A DNA stretch of 64,000 nt from Aurantimonas aggregata. Its GTDB lineage: Bacteria; Pseudomonadota; Alphaproteobacteria; Rhizobiales; Rhizobiaceae. A model generated the notes under the pieces. It made no database searches, had not been told where the DNA came from, and saw only the letters and a list, made by a program, of their open reading frames with translations. Positions 17,889 to 26,205 of this stretch are shown one piece after another. Location: NCBI RefSeq assembly GCF_010500835.1, contig NZ_JAAAMJ010000002.1, forward strand, positions 248,001 through 312,000, given 5' to 3'. The position numbers were made by a program, and so were the translations under genes. The number at the start of each line of letters is the position of its first letter. Position 1 is the first letter of the stretch.

Positions 17889-18692
17889 ATGTCATCACGA
17901 GACCCCCTCGCACAGCCGGAGACGACGGATCCCGCGGACGGTGCCCGGCCCCGGGCGGCCATCTGGCGCTTCGCGCCGCTGGCGATCATCGTCGCCGCGC
18001 TGCTCGTCGCCTATGCCGCCGGACTGCATCGGCAGATTTCGCTGCACGCATTTCTCGACAGCCGCGAATCGTTGCGCAGTCTCGTCATGGACCACCTGTT
18101 CGTCGCCTCGGCCGGATTCGTCGCCGGATACGCGATCCTCGTCGCCGTCGCCTTTCCGGCAGCGGCAATCTTCACGGTGGCGGGCGGGTTCCTGTTCGGC
18201 TGGCTTCTCGGCGGCACCCTCACCGTCATCGGCGCGACGATCGGCGCCACCGCGCTGTTCCTTGCCGCCCGGCATGCGTTCGGCGACGTGCTGCGTCGGC
18301 GCGCCGGCGGTTCGCTCGCCCGCTTCGCCGAAGGCTTCCGCGACGACGCCTTCGCCTATCTGCTCGTCCTGCGGCTGACCCCCGTCCTGCCCTTCGTCGC
18401 GGTCAATCTCGCGCCAGCCTTCTTCGACGTGAAGCTGCGGACCTACGTCGCCAGCACCTTTCTCGGCATCATCCCGGGCTCGATGGTCTATGCTTTCCTC
18501 GGCAGCGGCATCAACCAGGCGCTGGCCAAGGCCGGCAAGGGCGAGATCACGCTCGCCAAGCTGGTGACGATGGACATGACCTACGCGCTGATCGGCCTCT
18601 GCGCCCTCGCCGTTCTCGGCCTGGTGCTGAAGAAGACCTATCTCAGGAACCGGCGACCCGGCACCGAGCCGATCGAGACGCAAGGAGACTGA
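17889..18692 (+). CDS. TVP38/TMEM64 (DedA superfamily) membrane protein
   Basis: This polytopic membrane protein has the VTT domain of the TVP38/TMEM64 family. The characteristic VAFPAAAIFTVAGGFLFGW and RLTPVLPFVAVNLAPAFFDV segments are clear, along with the TFLGIIPGSMVYAFLGSG re-entrant motif. ATG 17889 gives 267 residues. Family members are linked to membrane lipid scrambling or envelope stress, without a settled substrate. The downstream flavoprotein reductase begins six bases after the stop. This pairing is recurrent in bacteria and the two domains are sometimes fused, so they probably work together. Confidence 0.88.
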   Translation: MSSRDPLAQPETTDPADGARPRAAIWRFAPLAIIVAALLVAYAAGLHRQISLHAFLDSRESLRSLVMDHLFVASAGFVAGYAILVAVAFPAAAIFTVAGGFLFGWLLGGTLTVIGATIGATALFLAARHAFGDVLRRRAGGSLARFAEGFRDDAFAYLLVLRLTPVLPFVAVNLAPAFFDVKLRTYVASTFLGIIPGSMVYAFLGSGINQALAKAGKGEITLAKLVTMDMTYALIGLCALAVLGLVLKKTYLRNRRPGTEPIETQGD

Positions 18693-18698
18693 CCGCTC

Positions 18699-20126
18699 AT
18701 GGCGGAGATCCTGACCCCTGATATCTGCGTCATCGGCGCCGGCTCCGGCGGCCTGACCACGGCCGCCGCCTCGGCCGCCTTCGGTGTCCCCGTCGTCCTG
18801 ATCGAGCGCGGCCGCATGGGCGGCGACTGCCTGAACTATGGCTGCGTTCCCTCGAAGGCGCTGCTTGCCGCCGCCCATCACGCAGCGGCCATTCGCGAGG
18901 CACCGCGCTTCGGCGTCTCGGCCGGCGAGCCGCAGATCGACTTCGCCGCGGTTCAGCGCCACGTCGCGGACGTCATCGCGACGATCGCGCCGAACGATTC
19001 GGTCGAGCGCTTCGAGGGGTTGGGCGTCACCGTGCTGAAGGCCAGTGCCGCGTTCGTCGATGCGCGGACGGTCTCGGCCGGCGGCCGCTTGGTGCGCCCG
19101 CGCCGCTTCGTCATCGCGGCGGGCTCCTCGCCGCTGGTACCGCCGATCGAGGGACTGGCGGAGACGCCGCATCTCACCAACGAGACGATCTTCGGCCTGA
19201 CCACCTGCCCGGAACATCTGGTGATCATCGGCGGCGGACCGATCGGCATGGAAATGGCGCAGGCGCATCGCCGCCTGGGCGCAAAGGTCACGCTCCTCGA
19301 CGGCGAAACCGCGCTCGGCCGCGAGGATGCCGACCTCGCCGCCGTGGTCCTCGACCGGCTGCGGGCGGAGGGCGTCACCATCGAGGAGCGCACGAGGGTG
19401 GTGCGTGTCGCAGGCGAGGCCGGGCGGATCCAGGTCGACGTCGAGCGCCGCGACGGATCGACGGCGACCATCGAAGGCTCGCATCTCCTCGTCGCCGTCG
19501 GCCGGTCACCGAATGTCGAGGGGCTGAACCTGGAAGCCGCTGGCATCGACTACGACAAGCGCGGCATCACGGTCGGCAGGGACCTGCGCACCAGCAACCG
19601 CCGGGCCTATGCCATCGGCGACATCGCCGGCGGGCCGCAATTCACCCATCTGGCCAATCTGCATGCCGGGCTGGTGGTGCGCGCGATCCTGTTCCGGCTG
19701 CCGATCCGCACCCCGCGCGACACGCTGCCGCGCGTCACCTACACCGATCCGCCGCTCGGCCAGGTGGGCCTCACCGCGGTCGAGGCGGATGCCCAGGGCA
19801 TCACCGCGGAGGTGCTGACATGGCCCTATGGCGAGAACGACAGGGCGCAGACCGAGCGCCGGACCGAGGGGCTGATCAAGCTCGTCGTCGGGCGGCGCGG
19901 GCGGCTGGTCGGAGCGGGCATCGTCGGCCACGCCGCGGACGAGATCACCAATCTCCTGTCGCTCGCCATCGGCAAGGGGCTGACGGTCGGCGATCTAAGG
20001 GATTTCGTCTCGCCCTACCCGACACTCTCGGAAATTGGCAAACGCGCCGCGACTTCCTACTATGTTCCGTATACGCGGCGCCCCTTCGTGCGCCGCGCGA
20101 TCGCCTTCCTGCGGCGGTTCGGCTGA
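18699..20126 (+). CDS. FAD-dependent pyridine nucleotide-disulfide oxidoreductase
   Basis: This 475-residue enzyme has the dihydrolipoamide dehydrogenase/mercuric reductase fold. An N-terminal FAD-binding GAGSGG is followed by the redox-active disulfide motif GGDCLNYGCVPSKALL (Cys44 and Cys49). The NAD(P)-binding GGGPIGMEMAQ lies near residue 180, and AIGDIAGG precedes the C-terminal dimer domain. In lipoamide dehydrogenase the C-terminal domain supplies a catalytic His in HxHPTLSE. Here the segment reads SPYPTLSEIGKR, with Tyr in its place, so the physiological acceptor is probably not lipoamide. It is co-transcribed with the TVP38 gene. There is no MerA-type heavy-metal domain. Confidence 0.9.
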   Translation: MAEILTPDICVIGAGSGGLTTAAASAAFGVPVVLIERGRMGGDCLNYGCVPSKALLAAAHHAAAIREAPRFGVSAGEPQIDFAAVQRHVADVIATIAPNDSVERFEGLGVTVLKASAAFVDARTVSAGGRLVRPRRFVIAAGSSPLVPPIEGLAETPHLTNETIFGLTTCPEHLVIIGGGPIGMEMAQAHRRLGAKVTLLDGETALGREDADLAAVVLDRLRAEGVTIEERTRVVRVAGEAGRIQVDVERRDGSTATIEGSHLLVAVGRSPNVEGLNLEAAGIDYDKRGITVGRDLRTSNRRAYAIGDIAGGPQFTHLANLHAGLVVRAILFRLPIRTPRDTLPRVTYTDPPLGQVGLTAVEADAQGITAEVLTWPYGENDRAQTERRTEGLIKLVVGRRGRLVGAGIVGHAADEITNLLSLAIGKGLTVGDLRDFVSPYPTLSEIGKRAATSYYVPYTRRPFVRRAIAFLRRFG

Positions 20127-20194
20127 AGGCGCCCCGGCGAGGAAGCGGGGCGTTTCCCGGCGCGCAACGAAGGGCGTAGGGGAACGGTGCGGCC

Positions 20195-21691
20195 TTGCAG
20201 CAATCGATGAACGGCCCCGGCGGCGACCAGGCGTCGGTGCAGGCCCCTCCCCGCACCGGGCGCCGACGGCTGTCCCGGCGGCTTCTCGTGATCACCATGC
20301 TCGCGGTGATGCTCGCCGAAGTGCTGATCTTCGTTCCCTCGATCGCCAATTTCCGCGAAAACTGGCTGGAGGCGAAGCTGGAGACGGCAGCCGTCGCAGG
20401 CGTCGCCTCGGAGGGCAGCGAAGCGCAAATCGGCGCAGCACTCGATGCAGACCAGGGCGCCAGCCTGCTCGTCGCCCTCGACGCCATGCTGGTCGCGATC
20501 GTCGAGGGCGGCGCCTCGCGGCTGATCGCCCGCGCCGACATGATCGATGTCGCCGAACTGCAGATCGACCTTGCCGACCGCAACCCGGTACCGATGATCC
20601 TCGGCGCCTTCGACACGCTGCTGTTCGGCGGCGACCGTACGATGCGGATCTACGGCCCCGTCGGCGAGAGTGCGCTGGTGGCAGAAGTGGTGATGTCCGA
20701 GCGCCCGCTGCGGCGCGACATGCTGATCTACTCGCGCAACATCCTGTTCCTGTCGCTGGCCATCGCCTCCTTCGCCGCGCTGCTCGTCTATGTCGCCATC
20801 AGCTATTACCTGGTGCGGCCGATCCAGGCGATCACCGGCGCGATGATCCGCTTCGGCGAGAACCCCGCCGATCCCAGCCGGATCATCCGGCCGAGCGGGC
20901 GCGGCGACGAGATCGGCACCGCCGAAGCGCAACTCGCCGACATGCAGGCGCGGCTTGCCGGCACGCTGCGCGAACAGCGCCACCTCGCCGATCTCGGCCT
21001 CGCCGTCGCCAAGATCAACCACGACCTGCGCAACATCCTCGCCTCGGCGCAGATGGTCTCCGACCGGTTGGCGGACGTGCCCGACCCGCGCGTCCAGCGG
21101 GTCGTGCCGCCGCTGGTGCGCAGTCTCGACAGGGCGCTGAGCTACACGCAGTCGGTGCTGTCCTATGGACGGGCGATCGAAAGCCCGCCGGAAAAACGCG
21201 CCGTGCGGCTGGCGCGGCTGGTGGACGACGTCTTCGAGGTCGTGGCGCCGCCGGAGGGCACGCCCATCGAGTTCGTCAACGCCGTCCCGAAGACCCTGGA
21301 GATCGCCGTCGACCCTGGCCAGTTCCACCGGGTGCTCGTCAATCTCTGCCGCAACGCCGTCCAGGCGCTGGAGGGCGACGCGGCGGACCTGCCCTCGCTG
21401 GTGCGCCGCATCACTGTCGTCGCCCGGCCCGAGCCGGGCGACGAGGTGCTGGTCAGCATCGAGGACACCGGGCCGGGCCTGCCGGCGCGGGCGCGGGACA
21501 ATCTCTTCAAGGCCTTCCAGGGCTCGGCCCGCACCGGCGGAACCGGGCTCGGCCTCGCCATCGTCGCCGAGATCGTCCAGGCGCATGGCGGCCGGATCGC
21601 GCTGGCCGAGCGGCGCCTGCCGGGCACCCGCTTCGAGATCCACCTGCCGGCGCGGGCGGACGGCCTGGCTGGCGAATCACGCTCTGGCTGA
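20195..21691 (+). CDS. Orphan sensor histidine kinase
   Basis: This is a membrane-bound two-component kinase. It has a transmembrane helix near residues 30-50, a periplasmic sensor region of about 130 residues, a second helix near 185-206, a HAMP-like linker, and a dimerisation helix with phospho-acceptor His276 in KINHDLRN. The ATPase domain has NLCRNAVQA (N box), DTGPGLP (G1) and GGTGLGLAI (G2). No response regulator gene is nearby. The start is uncertain: TTG 20195 follows AGGGGAA, while ATG 20207 lacks a clear ribosome-binding site. It sits 68 bases after the reductase gene. Confidence 0.9.
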   Translation: MQQSMNGPGGDQASVQAPPRTGRRRLSRRLLVITMLAVMLAEVLIFVPSIANFRENWLEAKLETAAVAGVASEGSEAQIGAALDADQGASLLVALDAMLVAIVEGGASRLIARADMIDVAELQIDLADRNPVPMILGAFDTLLFGGDRTMRIYGPVGESALVAEVVMSERPLRRDMLIYSRNILFLSLAIASFAALLVYVAISYYLVRPIQAITGAMIRFGENPADPSRIIRPSGRGDEIGTAEAQLADMQARLAGTLREQRHLADLGLAVAKINHDLRNILASAQMVSDRLADVPDPRVQRVVPPLVRSLDRALSYTQSVLSYGRAIESPPEKRAVRLARLVDDVFEVVAPPEGTPIEFVNAVPKTLEIAVDPGQFHRVLVNLCRNAVQALEGDAADLPSLVRRITVVARPEPGDEVLVSIEDTGPGLPARARDNLFKAFQGSARTGGTGLGLAIVAEIVQAHGGRIALAERRLPGTRFEIHLPARADGLAGESRSG

Positions 21692-21809
21692 AGCATCTGG
21701 CGCCCGCGTCCCTGTCGGTCGGCCGGGCTTGATCACGCCTCGGGGCGACGCGTCCCAGCCGCCTCGACGCGTTTCGGCGACGCGGCTTCGGAATTTGCCG
21801 CGCTTCTGC

Positions 21810-21838
21810 TTGCAATCACCCGCCCGAGCGGCTAGTTA
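21810..21838 (+). promoter_or_regulatory. Likely promoter of tRNA-Arg
   Basis: A TTGCAA at 21810-21815 and TAGTTA at 21833-21838 are separated by 17 bases, a plausible vegetative -35/-10 pair. They sit about 46 bases before the mature tRNA. The fit to consensus is moderate. Confidence 0.4.
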
Positions 21839-21883
21839 GCCCGGCACCGGCACAAGACGCTTTGCTTCAAGCGTGTGCCGAGC

Positions 21884-21960
21884 GCGCCCGTAGCTCAGCT
21901 GGATAGAGCACCAGACTACGAATCTGGGGGTCAGAGGTTCGAATCCTTTCGGGCGCACCA
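21884..21960 (+). tRNA. tRNA-Arg(ACG)
   Basis: A complete cloverleaf can be folded. The acceptor stem GCGCCCG (21884-21890) pairs with CGGGCGC (21950-21956). The D arm contains AGCTCAGCTGGATAGAGC. The anticodon stem CCAGA/TCTGG encloses ACG at 21918-21920, and the T arm has GGTTCGAATCC. The 3' CCA is encoded. Wobble A34 should be converted to inosine to read CGU, CGC and CGA. A stable bulged hairpin (21848-21880) lies in the 5' leader. Confidence 0.98.
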
Positions 21961-22083
21961 TTTCACTTCTGCCTCGTCAGACGAGATCGACGTTTCGCCA
22001 GAGACGTGCGGTAGCGACGATCACCGATTGCCGAACCTCACGATGTTATTGTGAGCGGTCATGCGTGGCGCTTCGCGTGCTGC

Positions 22084-23139
22084 CTACGTACTGGTCCAGA
22101 CCTGACCGGGACGCGCGGCAATGAATCGGCCGGGTGCGATTCTCCGCGCCTGCAGTGCCGCCGCCAGATCCCGCGCCGGATCCTCGACGCCCTCGTCGGT
22201 CAGCTGGAACGTGCCCCAGTGGCATCCAAGCGCCTGTCTTGCGCCGAGAAGCTCGAATGCGCGGACGGCTTCCTCTGGGTTGATGTGCTGGTCTTGCATG
22301 AACCAGCGCGGCGCATAGGCGCCGATGGGCAGCAGCGCCAGGTCGATTCGGTCGGCGTTGGCTGCGGCTTGGCGGAACTGCTCGCCGTCGCCGAAGCCCG
22401 TGTCGCCGGCATAGTAGACCGTTCGGCCGCCCAATCTCAGCGTGAACGCACACCACAGCGCGCGATTGCGGCTGCCGGGACCGCGCGTCGACCAGTGCCG
22501 GGCGGGCTCCAGCCGGACACTCGCACCCTGCTCCAGCTCGACCCCATCGCCCCAGCCCGCCGTGACGATCCGCATGTCGCGTTCGCGGCCGCGAATGACG
22601 CGGTCGTTGCCGAGCGGCGCGACGAAGAGCGGCGCGTCGCGTTCGAAGATGCGGACGAGGGTCGCGCGGTCGAGATGGTCGTAGTGATTGTGGCTGACCA
22701 GCACGACATCGATCGCCGGCAGGTCGTCGAAGGCTATCCCCGGCACGTTCTTGCGGCGCGGCCCGGCGAAGGACACCGGGCTGGCGCGCTCCGACCAGAC
22801 CGGATCGACGAGGATGTTCAGGCCGCCGCCCTGGATCAGGAAGCTGGAATGGCCAACCAGGACGACGCGCAGCCCGGCATCGACCCGCGCCGGCGGCCGG
22901 TCGCGGGGAAACGGGCTCGGAAAGCCCTCCGGCCACTCGGTCTTCTCGCCGCTCAGCTGCCAGCGCAGCAGGTCGGCGAAGCCCTTTGCCGGCGCATTGT
23001 CCGGGTTGTGGAAGCGTTCGCCGTCGAAATGGTCGCTCACGGGAAGCGGACCCGACGCAGTGCCTCGGGCGCTGGCCGGCGTCGTTGCCAGAAGCGGCAG
23101 AGCTCCGACCAGTTTGACCATGTCCCGGCGATTGAGCAT
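22084..23139 (-). CDS. MBL-fold metal-dependent hydrolase (NAPE-PLD/UlaG-like)
   Basis: This is a metallo-beta-lactamase-fold hydrolase with the metal-binding motif SHNHYDHLD (His150, His152, Asp154, His155), a GHSSFLIQGGG strand before it, and later YYAGDTGFGDG and GCHWGTFQL supplying further ligands. The overall pattern is that of the NAPE-PLD/L-ascorbate-6-phosphate lactonase group, phosphodiesterase-like enzymes. The N-terminus (NRRDMVKLVGALPLLATTPASA) looks like a Tat or Sec signal, so it is probably periplasmic. Substrate unknown. The GMC dehydrogenase gene ends 28 bases upstream in the same direction. Confidence 0.85.
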   Translation of the reverse strand: MLNRRDMVKLVGALPLLATTPASARGTASGPLPVSDHFDGERFHNPDNAPAKGFADLLRWQLSGEKTEWPEGFPSPFPRDRPPARVDAGLRVVLVGHSSFLIQGGGLNILVDPVWSERASPVSFAGPRRKNVPGIAFDDLPAIDVVLVSHNHYDHLDRATLVRIFERDAPLFVAPLGNDRVIRGRERDMRIVTAGWGDGVELEQGASVRLEPARHWSTRGPGSRNRALWCAFTLRLGGRTVYYAGDTGFGDGEQFRQAAANADRIDLALLPIGAYAPRWFMQDQHINPEEAVRAFELLGARQALGCHWGTFQLTDEGVEDPARDLAAALQARRIAPGRFIAARPGQVWTST

Positions 23140-23167
23140 GCATCGTCCCGTTCAGTTGTGCGTGGTT

Positions 23168-24793
23168 TCATCCGGCTTTGCCGTCCGCCAGAATCATCCG
23201 CGCCGCCTTTTCCGCGATCATGATCGTCGGCGAATTGGTGTTGCCGGAGGTGATGGTCGGCATCACTGAAGCGTCCGCGACGCGCAGGCCGGCGATGCCC
23301 CGCACCCGCAGCCGCTCGTCGAGTACCGCCATGCGGTCGCCCTCGGGTCCCATCTTGGCCGTCCCGACCGGATGGAAGATCGTCGTGCCGAGGTCGCCGG
23401 CGGCCACCAGCATGTCCTCCCTCGAGGCGACATGGGCACCGGGCTTGTATTCCTCCGGCCGGTAGCGCGCGAGCGGCGACTGGGCGACGATGCGGCGCGC
23501 CCATTCGAGACTTTCGACCGCCACCTCGCGATCCTCGTCGGTGGCGAGATAATTCGGATCGATCTCCGGCGGATGGTCGAAATCCGGTCCCGACAGGTGG
23601 ATGCGGCCGCGGCTGGTAGGGCGCAAATTGCAGACGCTCGCCGTGAAGGCCGAAAAGGTGTGCAGGCCGGCGCCCCAGTCGTCGAGCGACAGCGGCTGGA
23701 AGTGGAACTCCAGATTGGCGGTGGCATAGCGGGGAGAGGATTTCACGAACGCGCCCACCTGGCTCGGCGCCATCGTCAGCGGCCCGCGGCGGCGCAGCGC
23801 GTAGTCGACGCCCATCATCGCGCGCCGGAAGAGATTGGCGTATTCGGAGTTGAGCGTCTTGATGCCGTGGACCTTGTAGATCGGCCGGATCTGCAGATGG
23901 TCCTGCAGATTCTCGCCGACGCCCGGCAGATGGTGCCGGCATTCCAGCCCATGGGTGCGCAGGCGTTCGCCATCGCCGATGCCGGAGCGCTCCAGGATCA
24001 GCGGCGAGCCGGCAGCCCCGGCGGACAGGACGATCTCGGCCCGCGCCCGCGCCTCGATCGCTTCGCCGTCCTTGCGGTAATGAACCGCAACGGCGCGGCC
24101 CGCCTCGATCGCCACCTTCTCGATGAGCACGCCGGTGGCGACCGTCAGGTTCGGGCGATGCAGGACCGGCTTCAGGAAGCCGCGCGCCGCGCTCCAGCGA
24201 CGGCCGCCCTTCTGGTTGACCTGGAAATAGGCCGAACCCTCGTTGTCGCCGGTGTTGAAGTCGGTGATCTTGGGCACGCCCGCGGCCTCCGCCGCGTCGC
24301 GCACCCGGTCGAGGATCTCCCAGCTTATGCGCGGATGCTCGACCCGCCATTCGCCGCCGGCGCCGTGGAAGGCGCTCTCCCCGTCGACATGGTCCTCGAT
24401 GTCCTTGAACACCGGCAGGACGTCATCCCAGCCCCAGCCGGTCAGCCCCAGCTGGCGCCAGTGATCGTAGTCGGCGGCCTGGCCACGCATGTAGATCATC
24501 GCGTTGATCGCCGAGGAGCCGCCCAGCGTCTTGCCGCGCGGATAGGCCAGTGCCCGCCCGTTCAGTCCCGCCTGCGGCACCGTGCGAAACATCCAGTCGG
24601 AACGCGGATTGCCGATGGCGAAGAGATAGCCGACCGGGATGTGGAACCAGATCCAATTGTCCTTGCCACCGCCCTCCAGCAGCAGCACGCGGTTGCGCGG
24701 ATCGGCCGACAGGCGGTTGGCGAGCACGCAACCCGCCGAGCCGGCCCCCGCGACGATGTAGTCGAATTCCTCGATCGTCCGATCGTCGGCCAT
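23168..24793 (-). CDS. GMC family FAD-dependent oxidoreductase (choline dehydrogenase-like)
   Basis: This 541-residue flavoprotein of the glucose-methanol-choline family oxidises an alcohol using FAD. An N-terminal ADP-binding motif DYIVAGAGSAGCVLANRL, the PRGKTLGGSSAIN signature near residue 85, and the catalytic His and Asn in IFHPVGTAKMG and SGNTNSPT are all present. ATG 24793 has GGAGGGG upstream. It resembles choline and polyethylene-glycol dehydrogenases, but GMC substrates cannot be read from sequence. The partner betaine aldehyde dehydrogenase is absent, so betaine synthesis should not be inferred. It is transcribed in the same direction as the MBL-fold gene. Confidence 0.9.
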   Translation of the reverse strand: MADDRTIEEFDYIVAGAGSAGCVLANRLSADPRNRVLLLEGGGKDNWIWFHIPVGYLFAIGNPRSDWMFRTVPQAGLNGRALAYPRGKTLGGSSAINAMIYMRGQAADYDHWRQLGLTGWGWDDVLPVFKDIEDHVDGESAFHGAGGEWRVEHPRISWEILDRVRDAAEAAGVPKITDFNTGDNEGSAYFQVNQKGGRRWSAARGFLKPVLHRPNLTVATGVLIEKVAIEAGRAVAVHYRKDGEAIEARARAEIVLSAGAAGSPLILERSGIGDGERLRTHGLECRHHLPGVGENLQDHLQIRPIYKVHGIKTLNSEYANLFRRAMMGVDYALRRRGPLTMAPSQVGAFVKSSPRYATANLEFHFQPLSLDDWGAGLHTFSAFTASVCNLRPTSRGRIHLSGPDFDHPPEIDPNYLATDEDREVAVESLEWARRIVAQSPLARYRPEEYKPGAHVASREDMLVAAGDLGTTIFHPVGTAKMGPEGDRMAVLDERLRVRGIAGLRVADASVMPTITSGNTNSPTIMIAEKAARMILADGKAG

Positions 24794-24911
24794 GGCGTTC
24801 CCCTCCCTGCCCCCCACCGGTCGGACACGGCGCGGGATCGCTGGGCGCCAGGACCGATCGACAGGGTCCATCGGACTTAGCGCGAGGGGGTGTGAAGGCT
24901 CAATGGCCTAT

Positions 24912-24949
24912 CCGTTGCCGGCACGGATCTGTGACCGTGCCGGCAACGG
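24912..24949 (-). terminator. Perfect 15-bp hairpin downstream of znuA
   Basis: The arms 24912-24926 (CCGTTGCCGGCACGG) and 24935-24949 are exact reverse complements around an 8-base loop. They lie 28 bases past the znuA stop and before the GMC gene. No T-run follows in the direction of transcription, so it may act as a terminator-like barrier or an mRNA 3' stabiliser. Confidence 0.55.
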
Positions 24950-24976
24950 GACGGCGAAACGCCACTCGGCAGCGTG

Positions 24977-26095
24977 TCAGCTCGGATCGGCGAGGCAATC
25001 GCGCATCGATGCCGCCATGGTCTCGATCAGCTCGAAGTAGAGTTCCGGCCCGTCGGCGATGTCGGCGCCGAGCGGGTCGAGCCGGCCGGTGCGGGCGTCG
25101 GTGCCTTCGGTCACCACCGAGATGATGCGCGGCTCGAATTGCGGCTCGGCGAAGACGCAGGTCGCGCCGAGTTCGCGCACCCGTGCCTGGATTTCCGTGA
25201 CACGCTCGGCGCCGGGCGGCGTCTCCGGGTTGATGGTGATCGAGCCGGCCGCCTCGAGCCCGAAGCGATGCTCGAAATAATGATAGCCGTCGTGGAAGAC
25301 GATGAAGCCGCGTCCCTTCACCGGCTCGAGCTCTGCCGCGACCTGTGTCGTCAGCTCGTCGAGCCGCTGGTCGAGTGCCGCAGCGTTGGCGGCATAGCGC
25401 TCGGCGTTCTCCGGATCGGCGGTCGCGAGCGCCGATCCGATGGCCGCGGCGAGCGCCTTGGCGTTCTGCGGATCGAGCCAGACATGCGGGTCGGACTCGC
25501 CATGGTCGTGGTGCTCCCCGCCTTCCGAGGCTTCGTGTGCATGATCGTGCGATGCCTCCGCAGCAGCCGCTTCGTCCGCGTGATCGTGAGGCTCGCCCGC
25601 CGCTTCCTCGTGGTCGTGCTCCGCACCGGCAGCCGCTTCCTCGTGCGGCTCCTCCGCTGCTGCCTCGGGGGCATGGTCATGACCGCCCGCAGCCTCGGCC
25701 CCGTGGTCGTGGCCCTCATGCGCATGGTCGTGCGCCTCGAAGGCGCCACCCTCGCGGAAGGGCAGAAGCTCGAGGCCGGGCGCATCGATCAGCGACACGG
25801 ACGTGGCGCCGGCGCCGATCGTCTCGATCGGACGCTCGAGGAAAGTCTCCAGCTCATGGCCCATCCAGAAGATCAGGTCGGCCTGTTCCAGATCCGCGGC
25901 CTGCGACGGCTTCAGCGCGTAATTGTGTGGCGAGCCGGCGCCGGCGACGATCAGCGACGGCTCGCCGACACCTTGCATGACCGCCGAGACCAGCGAATGC
26001 AGCGGCTTGATCGACACGACCACATTCGGGGCGGCAGAAGCGATCCCCGCCGTAGCGAACATCAGCGAGGCGGAAAGGGCGAGCAGGCGGACCAT
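24977..26095 (-). CDS. znuA: High-affinity zinc ABC transporter, periplasmic binding protein
   Basis: ZnuA captures periplasmic Zn2+ for ZnuBC. From ATG 26095 (GGAG upstream) a Sec signal ends near IASAAP. The conserved opening VVVSIKPLHSLVSAVM with a zinc-ligand His, SPHNYALKPSQ with the second, and FHDGYHYFEHRFGLE with the third are visible. A low-complexity loop of about 85 residues, dense in His, Glu, Ala and Asp, lies between GGAFEAHDHAH and ESDPHVWLDP. It is much longer than in E. coli ZnuA and probably buffers or hands over zinc. The gene diverges from znuC across a probable Zur box. Confidence 0.95.
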   Translation of the reverse strand: MVRLLALSASLMFATAGIASAAPNVVVSIKPLHSLVSAVMQGVGEPSLIVAGAGSPHNYALKPSQAADLEQADLIFWMGHELETFLERPIETIGAGATSVSLIDAPGLELLPFREGGAFEAHDHAHEGHDHGAEAAGGHDHAPEAAAEEPHEEAAAGAEHDHEEAAGEPHDHADEAAAAEASHDHAHEASEGGEHHDHGESDPHVWLDPQNAKALAAAIGSALATADPENAERYAANAAALDQRLDELTTQVAAELEPVKGRGFIVFHDGYHYFEHRFGLEAAGSITINPETPPGAERVTEIQARVRELGATCVFAEPQFEPRIISVVTEGTDARTGRLDPLGADIADGPELYFELIETMAASMRDCLADPS

Positions 26096-26117
26096 GGACA
26101 CTCCAAGCGTTTGTTTT

Positions 26118-26151
26118 GTTATCACGTTACAATGTTGCGTAACGCTATAAC
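26118..26151. promoter_or_regulatory. Probable Zur operator in the znuA/znuC divergent promoter
   Basis: GTTATCACGTTAC (26118-26130) and GTAACGCTATAAC (26139-26151) form an inverted repeat matching at 11 of 13 positions around an 8-base spacer. It is an AT-rich island between two divergent zinc-uptake arms whose operon encodes Zur. Fur-family repressors bind dyads of this kind. The assignment comes from position and symmetry. Confidence 0.75.
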
Positions 26152-26205
26152 GTATGGGATAGGGAAGCTCAAGCACCCATTCGCATTCCGCCAGGCTCCA
26201 TCCTG

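Noticed and set aside
20060-21643. A 527-codon open frame antisense to the histidine kinase
   Set aside because: The plus strand contains all histidine kinase motifs in order; the antisense product has no recognisable domain.
23168-24793. Naming the GMC oxidoreductase betA
   Set aside because: No betaine aldehyde dehydrogenase, betI or choline transporter is nearby, and GMC substrates are not predictable from motifs.
21884-25000. A possible genomic island integrated at tRNA-Arg
   Set aside because: No integrase is present and I found no duplicated tRNA 3' end in the window.
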